This document shows positions 34,988-42,709 of a stretch of 64,000 nucleotides of DNA, in pieces. Position 1 is the stretch's first letter; each line of letters begins with the position of its first letter. A program made the translations under genes and the position numbers. Below the pieces are notes generated by a model. The model had not been told where the DNA came from, searched no databases, and saw only the letters and a list, made by a program, of their open reading frames with translations. Source of the DNA: Streptococcus salivarius (GTDB taxonomy: Bacteria; Bacillota; Bacilli; Lactobacillales; Streptococcaceae); assembly GCF_000785515.1 (NCBI RefSeq), contig NZ_CP009913.1, positions 1,640,001 through 1,704,000 of the forward strand, written 5' to 3'.

Positions 34988-36799
34988 TTACTCCATATCT
35001 CGTTTTTGGGCGATGAGCATCTGCAGGGCTTCCACCGCTGCATCCACATCACCGTGGTTACTTGATTCTCTTATTTGTTTACTTTGCTTACGAAAGTCCT
35101 GTTCCCTCAAAAAATGATTTCTACGCTCTTCGATAGCCTGAACTTCTTCAAGACTGGTTTCAGGTGGTAAAATCTCCTCTAAAACCTGATAATAGGCTGT
35201 TTGCACCTCTTGAGAAAGTAGAGATAAAGCTACGGTATCAATCTGACCATCTTGTTTCAGAATATGATAAAGCTCCTCTAACTCAGGCGTTTGGAAGAAA
35301 AACTCCTCTCTCATGCGATAGTCATTCAAAATCATAGGATGATTAAGCATACGATGGAAGAGTTGATTTTCTGCCCGACGAAGACCTGTAATCTTAGGTG
35401 TAGAAGGTAGTTTGACCGTCCCTCTAAATCCTGACACTGAAGACTCATAAGCACTATTACTAGCAGCCGATAATTGAGCCGTCTGCTGATTCCTAATGGT
35501 CAATCGTTCGTTATTGACCGCTTGCTCGACTTGGAAAAAATCAAAGTCAGGCAAAAGGTCGGCCACCTTAGAAATGTAGGAATTTTGTGCCGTCACAGAA
35601 GGTGACTTGGCAATAATCTTAGCAATCTGCTCAACATAGGCAATCTCTGCTTGAAGATTGTCTACATTAGCAGGTTTTAGCTGTCCTATCCAAAATTCTA
35701 CATCTGAAATACGGGACTCGACCAAAAGTTTCCCCAAAGCCTCTTCGGATGTTTTCTGTAGATATTCATCAGGGTCCATATTATCTGGAATTTTAACAAT
35801 ATCGACTTGAAAATCCGATAAAAGCTCCAGAGACTTGGCGATAGCATTTTGCCCAGCCTTATCACCATCATAGGTCAGAACAATTTTCTTGGTGAGTTTA
35901 CGCAGACGATTGACATGTTCAGGGGTCAACGCCGTCCCCATAGAAGCCACAGCATTAACATGCCCAGCCCTATAGGCAGCAATGACATCCATGAATCCCT
36001 CCATCAGATAGACCTCATGGGTCTTCTGAATCACTGGTTTAGCCTGATCGAGGTGATAAAGTTCATAAGACTTATTGAAAATACGGGTAGCCCTTGTATT
36101 TTTGTACTTGGCTTGCCCTTTTTCAATATCGTCCTTAGTCCAAACACGCCCTGAAAAACCGATGGTCTTTCCAAACTCATTCTTAAGCGGAAACATGATT
36201 CGATTTTTAAAAGTATCGAAAAGACGATTACTTTCAGAAAGATTAAAAAGACCTGATTCTGTCAGCACCTCTTCGTCATATTTTTTTGATACAGACTGAT
36301 AGAGATAATCTGGTTCGTCAGGGGCTAGACCAATCTGGAAGGTCTTAAGTAAATCGTCAGTCATACCACGCTCATAGAGGTAGGCACGCGCTGCTTCTCC
36401 TATCTTGGTCGTCATCAGAACAGCGTGATAAAACTTCAGCGCATCCTCATGAAGATCATAGAAAGCTTGATTAGGAGAATTCTGCTGCTGAGCCTGTCTT
36501 GGTGCGTCTATCGTAACTGCAATACCTAAGCGGTCTGCCAGAACCTTGACACTTTCTTGGAAAGAAATCTGACGGTATTCCTCTAAAAATTTAAAGACAT
36601 CCCCAGACTTTCCGCAACCAAAACAATGGTAAAACTGTCTGTCCTCAATAACATTAAATGAGGGGGTTTTCTCCTTATGGAAGGGGCAGAGACCTAGGTA
36701 ATTGCGACCTGCACGATTAAGACTGACAACTTCGCCAATCACGTCGACGATGTTGGTACTGCTCTTAATATCTTCTATTAAAGCTTTATCAATCACCAT
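34988..36799 (-). CDS. dnaG: DNA primase
   Basis: It makes RNA primers for replication. The 603-residue protein starts with a zinc ribbon (CPFHKEKTPSF and FYHCFGCGKSGD near residues 38-65). The TOPRIM core has EGFMDVIAAYRAG near residue 268 and YDGDKAGQNA near residue 313. A C-terminal helicase-interaction domain follows. The ribosome-binding site AGGGGG precedes the ATG at 36799, and a sigma-A promoter lies about 40 nt upstream. Confidence 0.96.
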   Translation of the reverse strand: MVIDKALIEDIKSSTNIVDVIGEVVSLNRAGRNYLGLCPFHKEKTPSFNVIEDRQFYHCFGCGKSGDVFKFLEEYRQISFQESVKVLADRLGIAVTIDAPRQAQQQNSPNQAFYDLHEDALKFYHAVLMTTKIGEAARAYLYERGMTDDLLKTFQIGLAPDEPDYLYQSVSKKYDEEVLTESGLFNLSESNRLFDTFKNRIMFPLKNEFGKTIGFSGRVWTKDDIEKGQAKYKNTRATRIFNKSYELYHLDQAKPVIQKTHEVYLMEGFMDVIAAYRAGHVNAVASMGTALTPEHVNRLRKLTKKIVLTYDGDKAGQNAIAKSLELLSDFQVDIVKIPDNMDPDEYLQKTSEEALGKLLVESRISDVEFWIGQLKPANVDNLQAEIAYVEQIAKIIAKSPSVTAQNSYISKVADLLPDFDFFQVEQAVNNERLTIRNQQTAQLSAASNSAYESSVSGFRGTVKLPSTPKITGLRRAENQLFHRMLNHPMILNDYRMREEFFFQTPELEELYHILKQDGQIDTVALSLLSQEVQTAYYQVLEEILPPETSLEEVQAIEERRNHFLREQDFRKQSKQIRESSNHGDVDAAVEALQMLIAQKRDME

Positions 36800-36838
36800 C
36801 TAATCGCCCCCTATCTTACCATAATTGCATTACCCCTA

Positions 36839-36867
36839 ATTATAACACGATGAAAAATGAAAGTAAA
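36839..36867 (-). promoter_or_regulatory. dnaG-rpoD promoter
   Basis: On the minus strand -35 TTTACT and -10 TATAAT are separated by 17 bp. A further inverted repeat (TGAAAAAT ... ATTTTTCA) lies in and beyond the -35 region at about 36851-36884. Confidence 0.65.
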
Positions 36868-36896
36868 ATAAAATCAATTTTTCATGAGCAAATCTC

Positions 36897-36925
36897 TTGT
36901 CAAGATTTACAAAATCGGATAAACT
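36897..36925 (+). promoter_or_regulatory. mscL promoter
   Basis: -35 TTGTCA (36897-36902) and -10 TAAACT (36920-36925) are separated by 17 bp, 36 nt upstream of mscL. Confidence 0.65.
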
Positions 36926-36961
36926 ATTAAAAGTAAATAAAAGAAAGGATTTATTGTCAAA

Positions 36962-37342
36962 ATGATTAAAGAACTTAAAGACTTTTTGTTCAAGGGTAAC
37001 GTCCTTGATCTTGCTGTAGCCGTTGTTATGGGGGCTGCTTTCAACGCTATTATCACTTCACTTGTTGGTGATATCATCACACCACTTATCCTTAACCCAG
37101 TTGTTAAGGCCGCTAACGTTGAGAACCTTTCTAAATTGTCATGGAACGGTATCGCATACGGTAGCTTCTTGAGCGCAGTTATCAACTTCATCATCGTTGG
37201 TACTACTCTCTTCTTCGTTGTTAAAGCTGCTAGCAAAGCAACAGCTCTTAGCAAAAAAGAAGCTGAGGATGCTGCTGAAGCAGCAGGTCCATCACAAGAA
37301 GAATTGCTTGCTGAAATCCGCGATCTTCTTGCAAACAAATAA
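36962..37342 (+). CDS. mscL: Large-conductance mechanosensitive channel
   Basis: This homopentameric membrane channel opens under membrane tension to release osmolytes on hypo-osmotic shock. The 126-residue protein has FLFKGNVLDLAVAVVMGAAF, the pore helix signature, at residues 8-27, the second helix near residues 68-90, and a cytoplasmic C-terminal helix (EELLAEIRDLLANK). GAAAGGA lies upstream at a slightly long distance. Confidence 0.95.
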   Translation: MIKELKDFLFKGNVLDLAVAVVMGAAFNAIITSLVGDIITPLILNPVVKAANVENLSKLSWNGIAYGSFLSAVINFIIVGTTLFFVVKAASKATALSKKEAEDAAEAAGPSQEELLAEIRDLLANK

Positions 37343-37376
37343 TTTTTATTTGTTCAACTAAAGACATATGAAACTT

Positions 37377-37409
37377 AAGACGCCTGAACTATCAGACGTC
37401 TTATTTTTT
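37377..37409 (+). terminator. Terminator after mscL
   Basis: AAGACG / CGTCTT arms, extended by CTGA / TCAG past a mismatch, are followed by ATTTTTTA. Confidence 0.8.
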
Positions 37410-37450
37410 ATATCTCGCGAATACCAACTGTTTATCTATACTAGGAAAAA

Positions 37451-37473
37451 GAAAAAACTTGAGTAAACTCAAG
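37451..37473 (-). terminator. Terminator after rpsU
   Basis: On the minus strand CTTGAGT / ACTCAAG (37458-37473) is followed by TTTTTTC. Confidence 0.85.
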
Positions 37474-37499
37474 CTTTTCTCTGTTAATTTCATTCTTAA

Positions 37500-37676
37500 T
37501 TAGAATTTTTTACGTTTGCGAGCTGCCTCTGATTTACGTTTACGTTTTACAGAAGGTTTTTCGTAATGTTCACGTTTACGAGCCTCTTGAAGAGTACCAG
37601 CTTTAGTCACAGAACGTTTGAAACGACGAAGAGCGTCGTCAAGTGATTCGTTTTTACGTACTACTGTTTTTGACAT
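37500..37676 (-). CDS. rpsU: 30S ribosomal protein S21
   Basis: This 58-residue basic protein of the small subunit starts [20 protein letters not shown] and ends in a lysine/arginine-rich tail. The start at 37676 has GAGGAGGTG 6-7 nt upstream; an in-frame upstream extension to 37724 is not supported. It is monocistronic, with its own promoter and terminator. Confidence 0.97.
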   Translation of the reverse strand: MSKTVVRKNESLDDALRRFKRSVTKAGTLQEARKREHYEKPSVKRKRKSEAARKRKKF

Positions 37677-37704
37677 TGAATTCACCTCCTCAAGATAATG
37701 TAAC

Positions 37705-37732
37705 ATTTTACACGTTCTACTCAAGTATACAA
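37705..37732 (-). promoter_or_regulatory. rpsU promoter
   Basis: On the minus strand -35 TTGTAT and -10 TAAAAT are 16 bp apart. Confidence 0.65.
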
Positions 37733-37835
37733 GACTGATCTTTTTCTGTCAAGAAATATCTTTTAAGTTTGAGTATTTTTGATGTCAACGCTATTTTCTA
37801 AGTACTATTGGAGATTATCAGGGGCTTTACCATAC

Positions 37836-37862
37836 AAAAAACTAGAGGAATCATCCTCTAGT
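37836..37862 (-). terminator. Terminator after the amino-acid binding protein gene at 37870
   Basis: The 9-bp perfect stem ACTAGAGGA / TCCTCTAGT with a 4-nt loop is followed by TTTTTTG on the minus strand. Confidence 0.9.
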
Positions 37863-37869
37863 CTCTCTT

Positions 37870-38664
37870 TTATTCAACTGCTGTATATTTAGAAGCATCC
37901 TTGATGTACTCGTCGTAAGTACCATTGTCTTTCAATTTCTTGATAACCTTGTTTACTGCTTCTTTCAATTTGTCATTGCCTTTAGCCATAGCGACTGCTT
38001 TAGCATCACCATCGTCAACTTTGAGGGCAACACTTGCCAAAGCCAAATCTGGATTTTGTGCCACGTAACCTTCTGCTACTGGTTTTTCAAGGTCTACAGC
38101 ATCAACTTGGCCAGACTTAACTTCGTTAATAGCTTCACCCATTGCTGTAAGTGATACGACTGTTGAGTCTTTCAACTGTTTCTTAGCAAGTCCTTCTTCG
38201 ATAGTACCTTTTTGAACAGCTACTTTTTTACCTTTGAAAGCATCTAAGCTTGAGTAGGTAGATTCTTGATCTTTACGAACAATGATAGCATTTTGTGTTT
38301 CGTAGTAAGGATCTGAGAAATCGAAGGTTTTCTTACGTTCATCTGTTACTGAGATACCAGAGATAGCAATGTCAGCCTTACCAGCTTGAAGACTAGAAAG
38401 GACATTGTCAAAGCTCATAGTTGTCACTTCGAGTTTAACCCCAAGTTCATCAGCGATAGCTTGTGCCAACTTGATGTCTGAACCGACAACTTGGTCTTTA
38501 CCGTCAACCAAAGTTTTGAACTCAAATGGTGCATAGTCTGGACTGACAGCTACGACAAGTTTTTTATTTTCTTTAATAGATTCGTAAGCGTCTTTTTTTG
38601 ACCCACATGCCACCAAAGTAACAGCAGCAAGGAGAGCCATAGCTCCGAGGAATAGTTTTTTCAT
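37870..38664 (-). CDS. Amino-acid ABC transporter substrate-binding lipoprotein (SBP_bac_3)
   Basis: The 264-residue lipoprotein has lipobox LVAC with the cysteine at residue 20. Family 3 motifs are YAPFEFKT near residue 45, SDIKLAQAIADELG, and [19 protein letters not shown] near residue 102. It binds a polar amino acid or cystine-type ligand outside the cell; the ligand is not determined. There is no permease or ATPase gene beside it. It is monocistronic with a near-consensus promoter and a strong terminator. Confidence 0.88.
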   Translation of the reverse strand: MKKLFLGAMALLAAVTLVACGSKKDAYESIKENKKLVVAVSPDYAPFEFKTLVDGKDQVVGSDIKLAQAIADELGVKLEVTTMSFDNVLSSLQAGKADIAISGISVTDERKKTFDFSDPYYETQNAIIVRKDQESTYSSLDAFKGKKVAVQKGTIEEGLAKKQLKDSTVVSLTAMGEAINEVKSGQVDAVDLEKPVAEGYVAQNPDLALASVALKVDDGDAKAVAMAKGNDKLKEAVNKVIKKLKDNGTYDEYIKDASKYTAVE

Positions 38665-38700
38665 AAGAAACTCCTGTATAAATATAATTTTTGCTCGTTT

Positions 38701-38729
38701 ATTTTACTTAAAATTAGTGGTATTGTCAA
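38701..38729 (-). promoter_or_regulatory. Promoter of the binding-protein gene at 37870
   Basis: On the minus strand -35 TTGACA and -10 TAAAAT are exactly 17 bp apart. The -35 overlaps the end of the upstream aminotransferase gene. Confidence 0.8.
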
Positions 38730-39835
38730 CATTTATTAAGAAATTGCGACAGTTTTTCTAAGCCCATTTGAAGGACTTCCTTATCACAACAATAACCGAT
38801 GCGGACATGGGACTCCTTGTCAAAACGGTTCCCCGGAACCACAAGCACACCGTAGTCCTGAAGAAGCTCTAAGGCAAAATCTTCGATAGGACGATTCACA
38901 TCTAATTTGACGAAAGAGGTGGAAACACTAGCAGGCCTAACCCAAGACGCCTTAGGTTCTTTAGCAATCCAGGCATCCATAAGGGCTAGATTTTCCTCTA
39001 CAATCTGACGGTTACGTTTCAAGATGGCCTCTTTATTTTCCAAGACAAGGGTAGCCACCATATCATCAAAGACACCCGCACAAATCATCGTGTAGTCGCG
39101 GTAGTCACGCAGAATGTCCGCTACCTCAGTGTTAGAAGCTACCCAACCCACACGAATACCAGGAATGGAATAGGTCTTTGACAGACTATTAACGGCAATA
39201 CCCTTTTCATACAAATCCACAATAGAAGGCGCAGGCTGATCAAAACTGCGATAGACCTCATCTGAGAAGATATAGGCGTCTACTTCTTTAGCGATAGCCA
39301 CTAGCTCCTCGAGGTATGCAGCGTCCATAAGGGCACCGGTAGGATTGTTGGCGTTGTTAATACAGATCATCTTGGTATTAGGGCGAATCAGACGACGGAG
39401 TTGATCCAAATCAGGCAACCAGCCCTTGTCCTCCTCAACCTCCCAGAGATCCACGTCTGCTCCTAGCGACTTAGGAATGTCATAGAGCTGTTGATAAGTT
39501 GGATACATGGAGATGACATGGTCCCCAGGCTCAATCAGAGCGTAAAGGGCTAGCATCGTCGCTCCCGTTGCCCCATTGGTTTGGAGGATATTATCAACCG
39601 GCATGTTCTTGTATAAGCTAGCCACCTGAGTCTTGAAATCTGGTGACCCTTCAATCCAGCCGTAATCCATCTTTTTCTTTAGTAGTTGGGCAAAAAAGGC
39701 GTCCTTATCAAGGCCTGATAGGTCAAATAATTCTTCCATTGTGAGGGCCTTAATTGAAACTCCTGCGATATCATATATGGCAGATTTTTCATGGACATTA
39801 AGCCATTCTTCAACACCAAAACGTGGTAGCTCCAT
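38726..39835 (-). CDS. Class I/II PLP-dependent aminotransferase
   Basis: The 369-residue enzyme has the PLP lysine in NSLSKTYSIPGIRVGW near residue 222, INNANNPTGALM near residue 160, FSDEVYRSF near residue 190, and the carboxylate-binding arginine in SHVRIGYCC near the C-terminus. Fold type I. The substrate is uncertain. Its position among amino-acid binding proteins suggests an imported amino acid. GGAG precedes the start. Confidence 0.87.
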   Translation of the reverse strand: MELPRFGVEEWLNVHEKSAIYDIAGVSIKALTMEELFDLSGLDKDAFFAQLLKKKMDYGWIEGSPDFKTQVASLYKNMPVDNILQTNGATGATMLALYALIEPGDHVISMYPTYQQLYDIPKSLGADVDLWEVEEDKGWLPDLDQLRRLIRPNTKMICINNANNPTGALMDAAYLEELVAIAKEVDAYIFSDEVYRSFDQPAPSIVDLYEKGIAVNSLSKTYSIPGIRVGWVASNTEVADILRDYRDYTMICAGVFDDMVATLVLENKEAILKRNRQIVEENLALMDAWIAKEPKASWVRPASVSTSFVKLDVNRPIEDFALELLQDYGVLVVPGNRFDKESHVRIGYCCDKEVLQMGLEKLSQFLNKC

Positions 39836-39933
39836 AGTTTCTCCTTGCTTTTCTTAAGCACTCTATACGATGTCATTTGTCTATTTGAACAGACTTACCT
39901 ACTTTGATAATAACTGTTTTTAGCAGAGAATTC

Positions 39934-39961
39934 AATAAAAAATGGGGTATTGCCCCATTTT
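39934..39961 (-). terminator. Hairpin upstream of the aminotransferase gene
   Basis: AAAATGGGG / CCCCATTTT (39939-39947 and 39953-39961) is flanked by a T-run on the minus strand. It is a second stop signal after the tandem binding-protein genes. Confidence 0.75.
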
Positions 39962-40035
39962 AGATTTAAGAATTTTTAGAGACTCCCCTTAAGTGAATAA
40001 AGCGAGCACCAAACAAGACTTTTCACTGTTGATGA

Positions 40036-40067
40036 AAGCACCTGAAATTGACTCGTTTCAGGTGCTT
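40036..40067 (-). terminator. Terminator after the tandem binding-protein genes
   Basis: A 12-bp perfect stem AAGCACCTGAAA / TTTCAGGTGCTT has an 8-nt loop. The T-run on the minus strand is short (TTTCATC). Confidence 0.75.
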
Positions 40068-40080
40068 GGGAGTTTTAAAT

Positions 40081-40878
40081 TTACTTACTTTGTTTGTAGG
40101 TTGATGCTTCTTTCAACCATTGGTCAAATTTTCCAGAGTCCTTAGTCTCTTTGATGACGGCATTGATTTCTTTAAGCAAGTCATCCGAACCTTTACGTGT
40201 TGCGACGGCATAAGCATCTGTGCCATCTGACTTGAGATTAAAGTTGGCAAGGGTTAAATCATCATTTTGAGCGATATAACCTTCTGCAATGGCCTTCTCA
40301 AGTACAACTGCTTGAAGCTGCCCTGATTTGAGTTCGTTAATCATTTCACCATTTGAAGCCAGTGATACGACACTTGCCTTAGGGATTTGTTTCTTAGCAA
40401 CTGTTTCTTGGACAGACCCTTTTTGAGTACCGACAGTTTGTTTTGCGAGACTATCAGTGCTTGTGTAGTCATTTACCTTGTCTTTTTTGACAATCACTAC
40501 ATTTTCTGACGTATAGTAGCTGTCTGAAAAATCATAAACCTTCTTACGTTCGTCTGTCACCGAAATCCCTGCAATGGCGATGTCAGCTTTACCACTTTGT
40601 ACGTTAGCAAGAACATTATCAAAAGACATCACTGAAAATTCAACCTTTACACCGAGTTTTTCACCGATAGCTTTGGCCAACTCGATATCTGCTCCAACTA
40701 GCGTATCTTTGCCGTTAACCAACGATTTGAACTCAAAAGGCGCAAATTCAGATTCTGTTGCCACGACAATTTTCTTCTTTTCCTTAATCGTTTTGGGACT
40801 TACTCCCTGACTTCCGCTACAAGCAACTAGAAAGCAGGTAGCGACTAGAGCTGTAAGGATAAACCAATATTTCTTCAT
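40081..40878 (-). CDS. Amino-acid ABC transporter substrate-binding lipoprotein (SBP_bac_3)
   Basis: The 265-residue lipoprotein has lipobox LVAC with the cysteine at residue 20. It has FAPFEFKSL near residue 45 and GISVTDERKKVYDFSDSYY near residue 103. It is a close paralogue of the proteins at 37870 and 40890. AAGGGG precedes the ATG, 11 nt after the upstream paralogue, so the two are one transcript. The ligand is unknown, and no permease is adjacent. Confidence 0.87.
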   Translation of the reverse strand: MKKYWFILTALVATCFLVACSGSQGVSPKTIKEKKKIVVATESEFAPFEFKSLVNGKDTLVGADIELAKAIGEKLGVKVEFSVMSFDNVLANVQSGKADIAIAGISVTDERKKVYDFSDSYYTSENVVIVKKDKVNDYTSTDSLAKQTVGTQKGSVQETVAKKQIPKASVVSLASNGEMINELKSGQLQAVVLEKAIAEGYIAQNDDLTLANFNLKSDGTDAYAVATRKGSDDLLKEINAVIKETKDSGKFDQWLKEASTYKQSK

Positions 40879-40889
40879 ATAATAACCCC

Positions 40890-41702
40890 TTATTTAGTAG
40901 AACTCTTAAGTGAAAGAGTATAGGCATCTTGAACATAGCTGTCAATCTTACCTTCTTTTTTGAGTTTAGCGATAACCTTATTAACCTTTGCTTTTAGCTT
41001 ATCGCTTCCTTTATGCATTGCGACGGCATAGGCATCTTTTGAATCAGACTTGAGCGTAATGTCTGACACAGCTAAGTCACTGTTTTGGTCTACATAACCT
41101 TGTGCAATGGCTTTTTCAAGAACCACTCCTTCAACTTGACCAGATTTCAATTCATTGATAGCTTCACCAGGTTGTGCCAAGGATACCACATTAGCATCTG
41201 ACAAGTTGGCTTTGGCGATATTTTCTTGAATAGAACCTTTTTGAACGGCTACAGATTTTTTTGCAAAATCACCCGTTTGTTTGTAAGTTCCTGTTGCATC
41301 TTTTTTGACAACAAGAACCGTTTCAGACTCATAGTAGGTATCTGAGAAATCAAAGATTTTCTGACGTTCTTCAGTGGCTGAGATTCCGGAAATGGCGATG
41401 TCTGCCTTACCAGATTGAACATTGGCTAAGACATTATCAAAAGACATTTCAGAGAATTTGACTTTTACACCAAGCTCATCTGCAATAGCCTTAGCAATTT
41501 CGACATCTGCCCCAACAATCGTATCCTTACCATTTTGGATTGTCTTGAATTCAAAAGGAGCAAAGTGTGGATTAAGAGCAACTGTCAAAGTTCCTTTATC
41601 TTGTACCTTTTCCAAAGTGTCCTTCGACGAAGAACAAGCTGCTAAAGTCGTCAAAGCAAAGATCCCTGCAAATCCCAACAAAAGTTTTTTCCATGTTTTC
41701 AT
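40890..41702 (-). CDS. Amino-acid ABC transporter substrate-binding lipoprotein (SBP_bac_3)
   Basis: The 270-residue lipoprotein has lipobox LAAC with the cysteine near residue 23. It has FAPFEFKTI near residue 48 and GISATEERQKIFDFSDTYY near residue 105. The start at 41702 begins a normal signal peptide (MKTWKKLLLGFAG); an upstream in-frame ATG at 41762 would lie upstream of the -10 region of the promoter. It is the first gene of a two-gene binding-protein operon. Confidence 0.87.
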   Translation of the reverse strand: MKTWKKLLLGFAGIFALTTLAACSSSKDTLEKVQDKGTLTVALNPHFAPFEFKTIQNGKDTIVGADVEIAKAIADELGVKVKFSEMSFDNVLANVQSGKADIAISGISATEERQKIFDFSDTYYESETVLVVKKDATGTYKQTGDFAKKSVAVQKGSIQENIAKANLSDANVVSLAQPGEAINELKSGQVEGVVLEKAIAQGYVDQNSDLAVSDITLKSDSKDAYAVAMHKGSDKLKAKVNKVIAKLKKEGKIDSYVQDAYTLSLKSSTK

Positions 41703-41740
41703 AATCAATCTCTTTTCTATATTTATTAACTTATATAAGT

Positions 41741-41769
41741 ATAATAATGTATTATTATGCATTTGTCAA
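41741..41769 (-). promoter_or_regulatory. Promoter of the tandem binding-protein operon
   Basis: On the minus strand -35 TTGACA and -10 TATTAT are 17 bp apart. The spacer and -10 contain the inverted repeat ATAATAATgTATTATTAT, a possible operator or AT-rich symmetry by chance. Confidence 0.75.
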
Positions 41770-41875
41770 TGAAAAAATGAACTTTTATTGATTAAAATTC
41801 TCATTTTTATTAATTTTATCGTCATTACAAAATCTAAAAAATGCTTATTTAAAGCTCTTCTTTCTGATTTTAACG

Positions 41876-41910
41876 ACAAAAAAACTATTCATTCATTTGA
41901 ATAAATAGTT
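41876..41910 (-). terminator. Terminator after the Nudix gene
   Basis: On the minus strand AACTATT / AATAGTT, with additional inner pairing, is followed by seven T's. Confidence 0.75.
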
Positions 41911-41917
41911 CATATTC

Positions 41918-42382
41918 TTACCAAAATTCTCGGATAAAGTCATTTTCAAGACGCTCACGATAGAAAAGTTCAGAGAGTTGGTCCTCTTCAAACACGCGCA
42001 GGAGGTTGAGCATGTCATAGGCCAGCTCCATCTTAGGTACGTCCTCCCTGGCAACCCAACGGACTTCTCCCTCTTCTGTCGAATGAATGTCTCCTTCAAA
42101 GTCTGAAGTTCTATAGAGGAAAACGAGATAACGCTCGTCCTCTGTTGTGTACCAATGCTTCATACCAACCAATTTAGGATTTTTAATGGTCAATCCAGTT
42201 TCTTCCTTGACCTCACGAATAACTGACTCCACTAGCCCCTCGTGTGCTTCAATATGACCACCAGGTAGGGCAGCACCCGACCAAGAATAACGCTTGGGAT
42301 CGCGAATTTGCATGACAATATTTCCATGACCATCTTCGATGAGACACATGTTGGTCAGAATAGTAGCTTGTGAACGTGACAT
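41918..42382 (-). CDS. Nudix hydrolase (MutT/MutX-like 8-oxo-dGTP diphosphatase)
   Basis: The 154-residue protein has the Nudix box GGHIEAHEGLVESVIREVKEETG in order (G at about residue 41 and REVKEETG near residue 56). Members cleave nucleoside diphosphates linked to another group. The streptococcal relatives are usually called MutT/MutX and remove oxidised dGTP; the substrate is inferred from similarity. The unit is closed by its own terminator. Confidence 0.87.
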   Translation of the reverse strand: MSRSQATILTNMCLIEDGHGNIVMQIRDPKRYSWSGAALPGGHIEAHEGLVESVIREVKEETGLTIKNPKLVGMKHWYTTEDERYLVFLYRTSDFEGDIHSTEEGEVRWVAREDVPKMELAYDMLNLLRVFEEDQLSELFYRERLENDFIREFW

Positions 42383-42424
42383 AGATAGTCCTTTCTAGTA
42401 AGTAGTCAAGTAAAATCTTAACAA

Positions 42425-42676
42425 TTAGTTTTTAATCGACTCTCGATGTCGCAAATGCAGATAAATAGAAGCATAGAAAGCCATAAACAATATATAACCA
42501 AACATTGGTATCCAAACAAGTTCTCTTTTTATAGTCCACATGGGCTCAAAAATAATTTGCGTATAATTCTCCCTCTCTCCCTCTCTTTCAATTTTTATAC
42601 CTTCTATAGCATGCATCAGAAATACAAAAAGGTTAAAATTTAAAAAAATAAAAGCTGCAATTTTTCTCTGGCCCAT
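42425..42676 (-). CDS. Hypothetical small membrane protein
   Basis: The open frame is 83 residues with two hydrophobic segments (about 6-24 and 55-75) and a polar middle (EGIKIEREGERENY). No family is recognised. No clear ribosome-binding site precedes the ATG at 42676, so the start is uncertain. It lies between uvrB and the Nudix gene on the same strand. It may be real, or a remnant. Confidence 0.45.
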   Translation of the reverse strand: MGQRKIAAFIFLNFNLFVFLMHAIEGIKIEREGERENYTQIIFEPMWTIKRELVWIPMFGYILFMAFYASIYLHLRHRESIKN

Positions 42677-42709
42677 CTTGTTAAAGTGTTAACCCAAGGC
42701 TCAGTGTTT

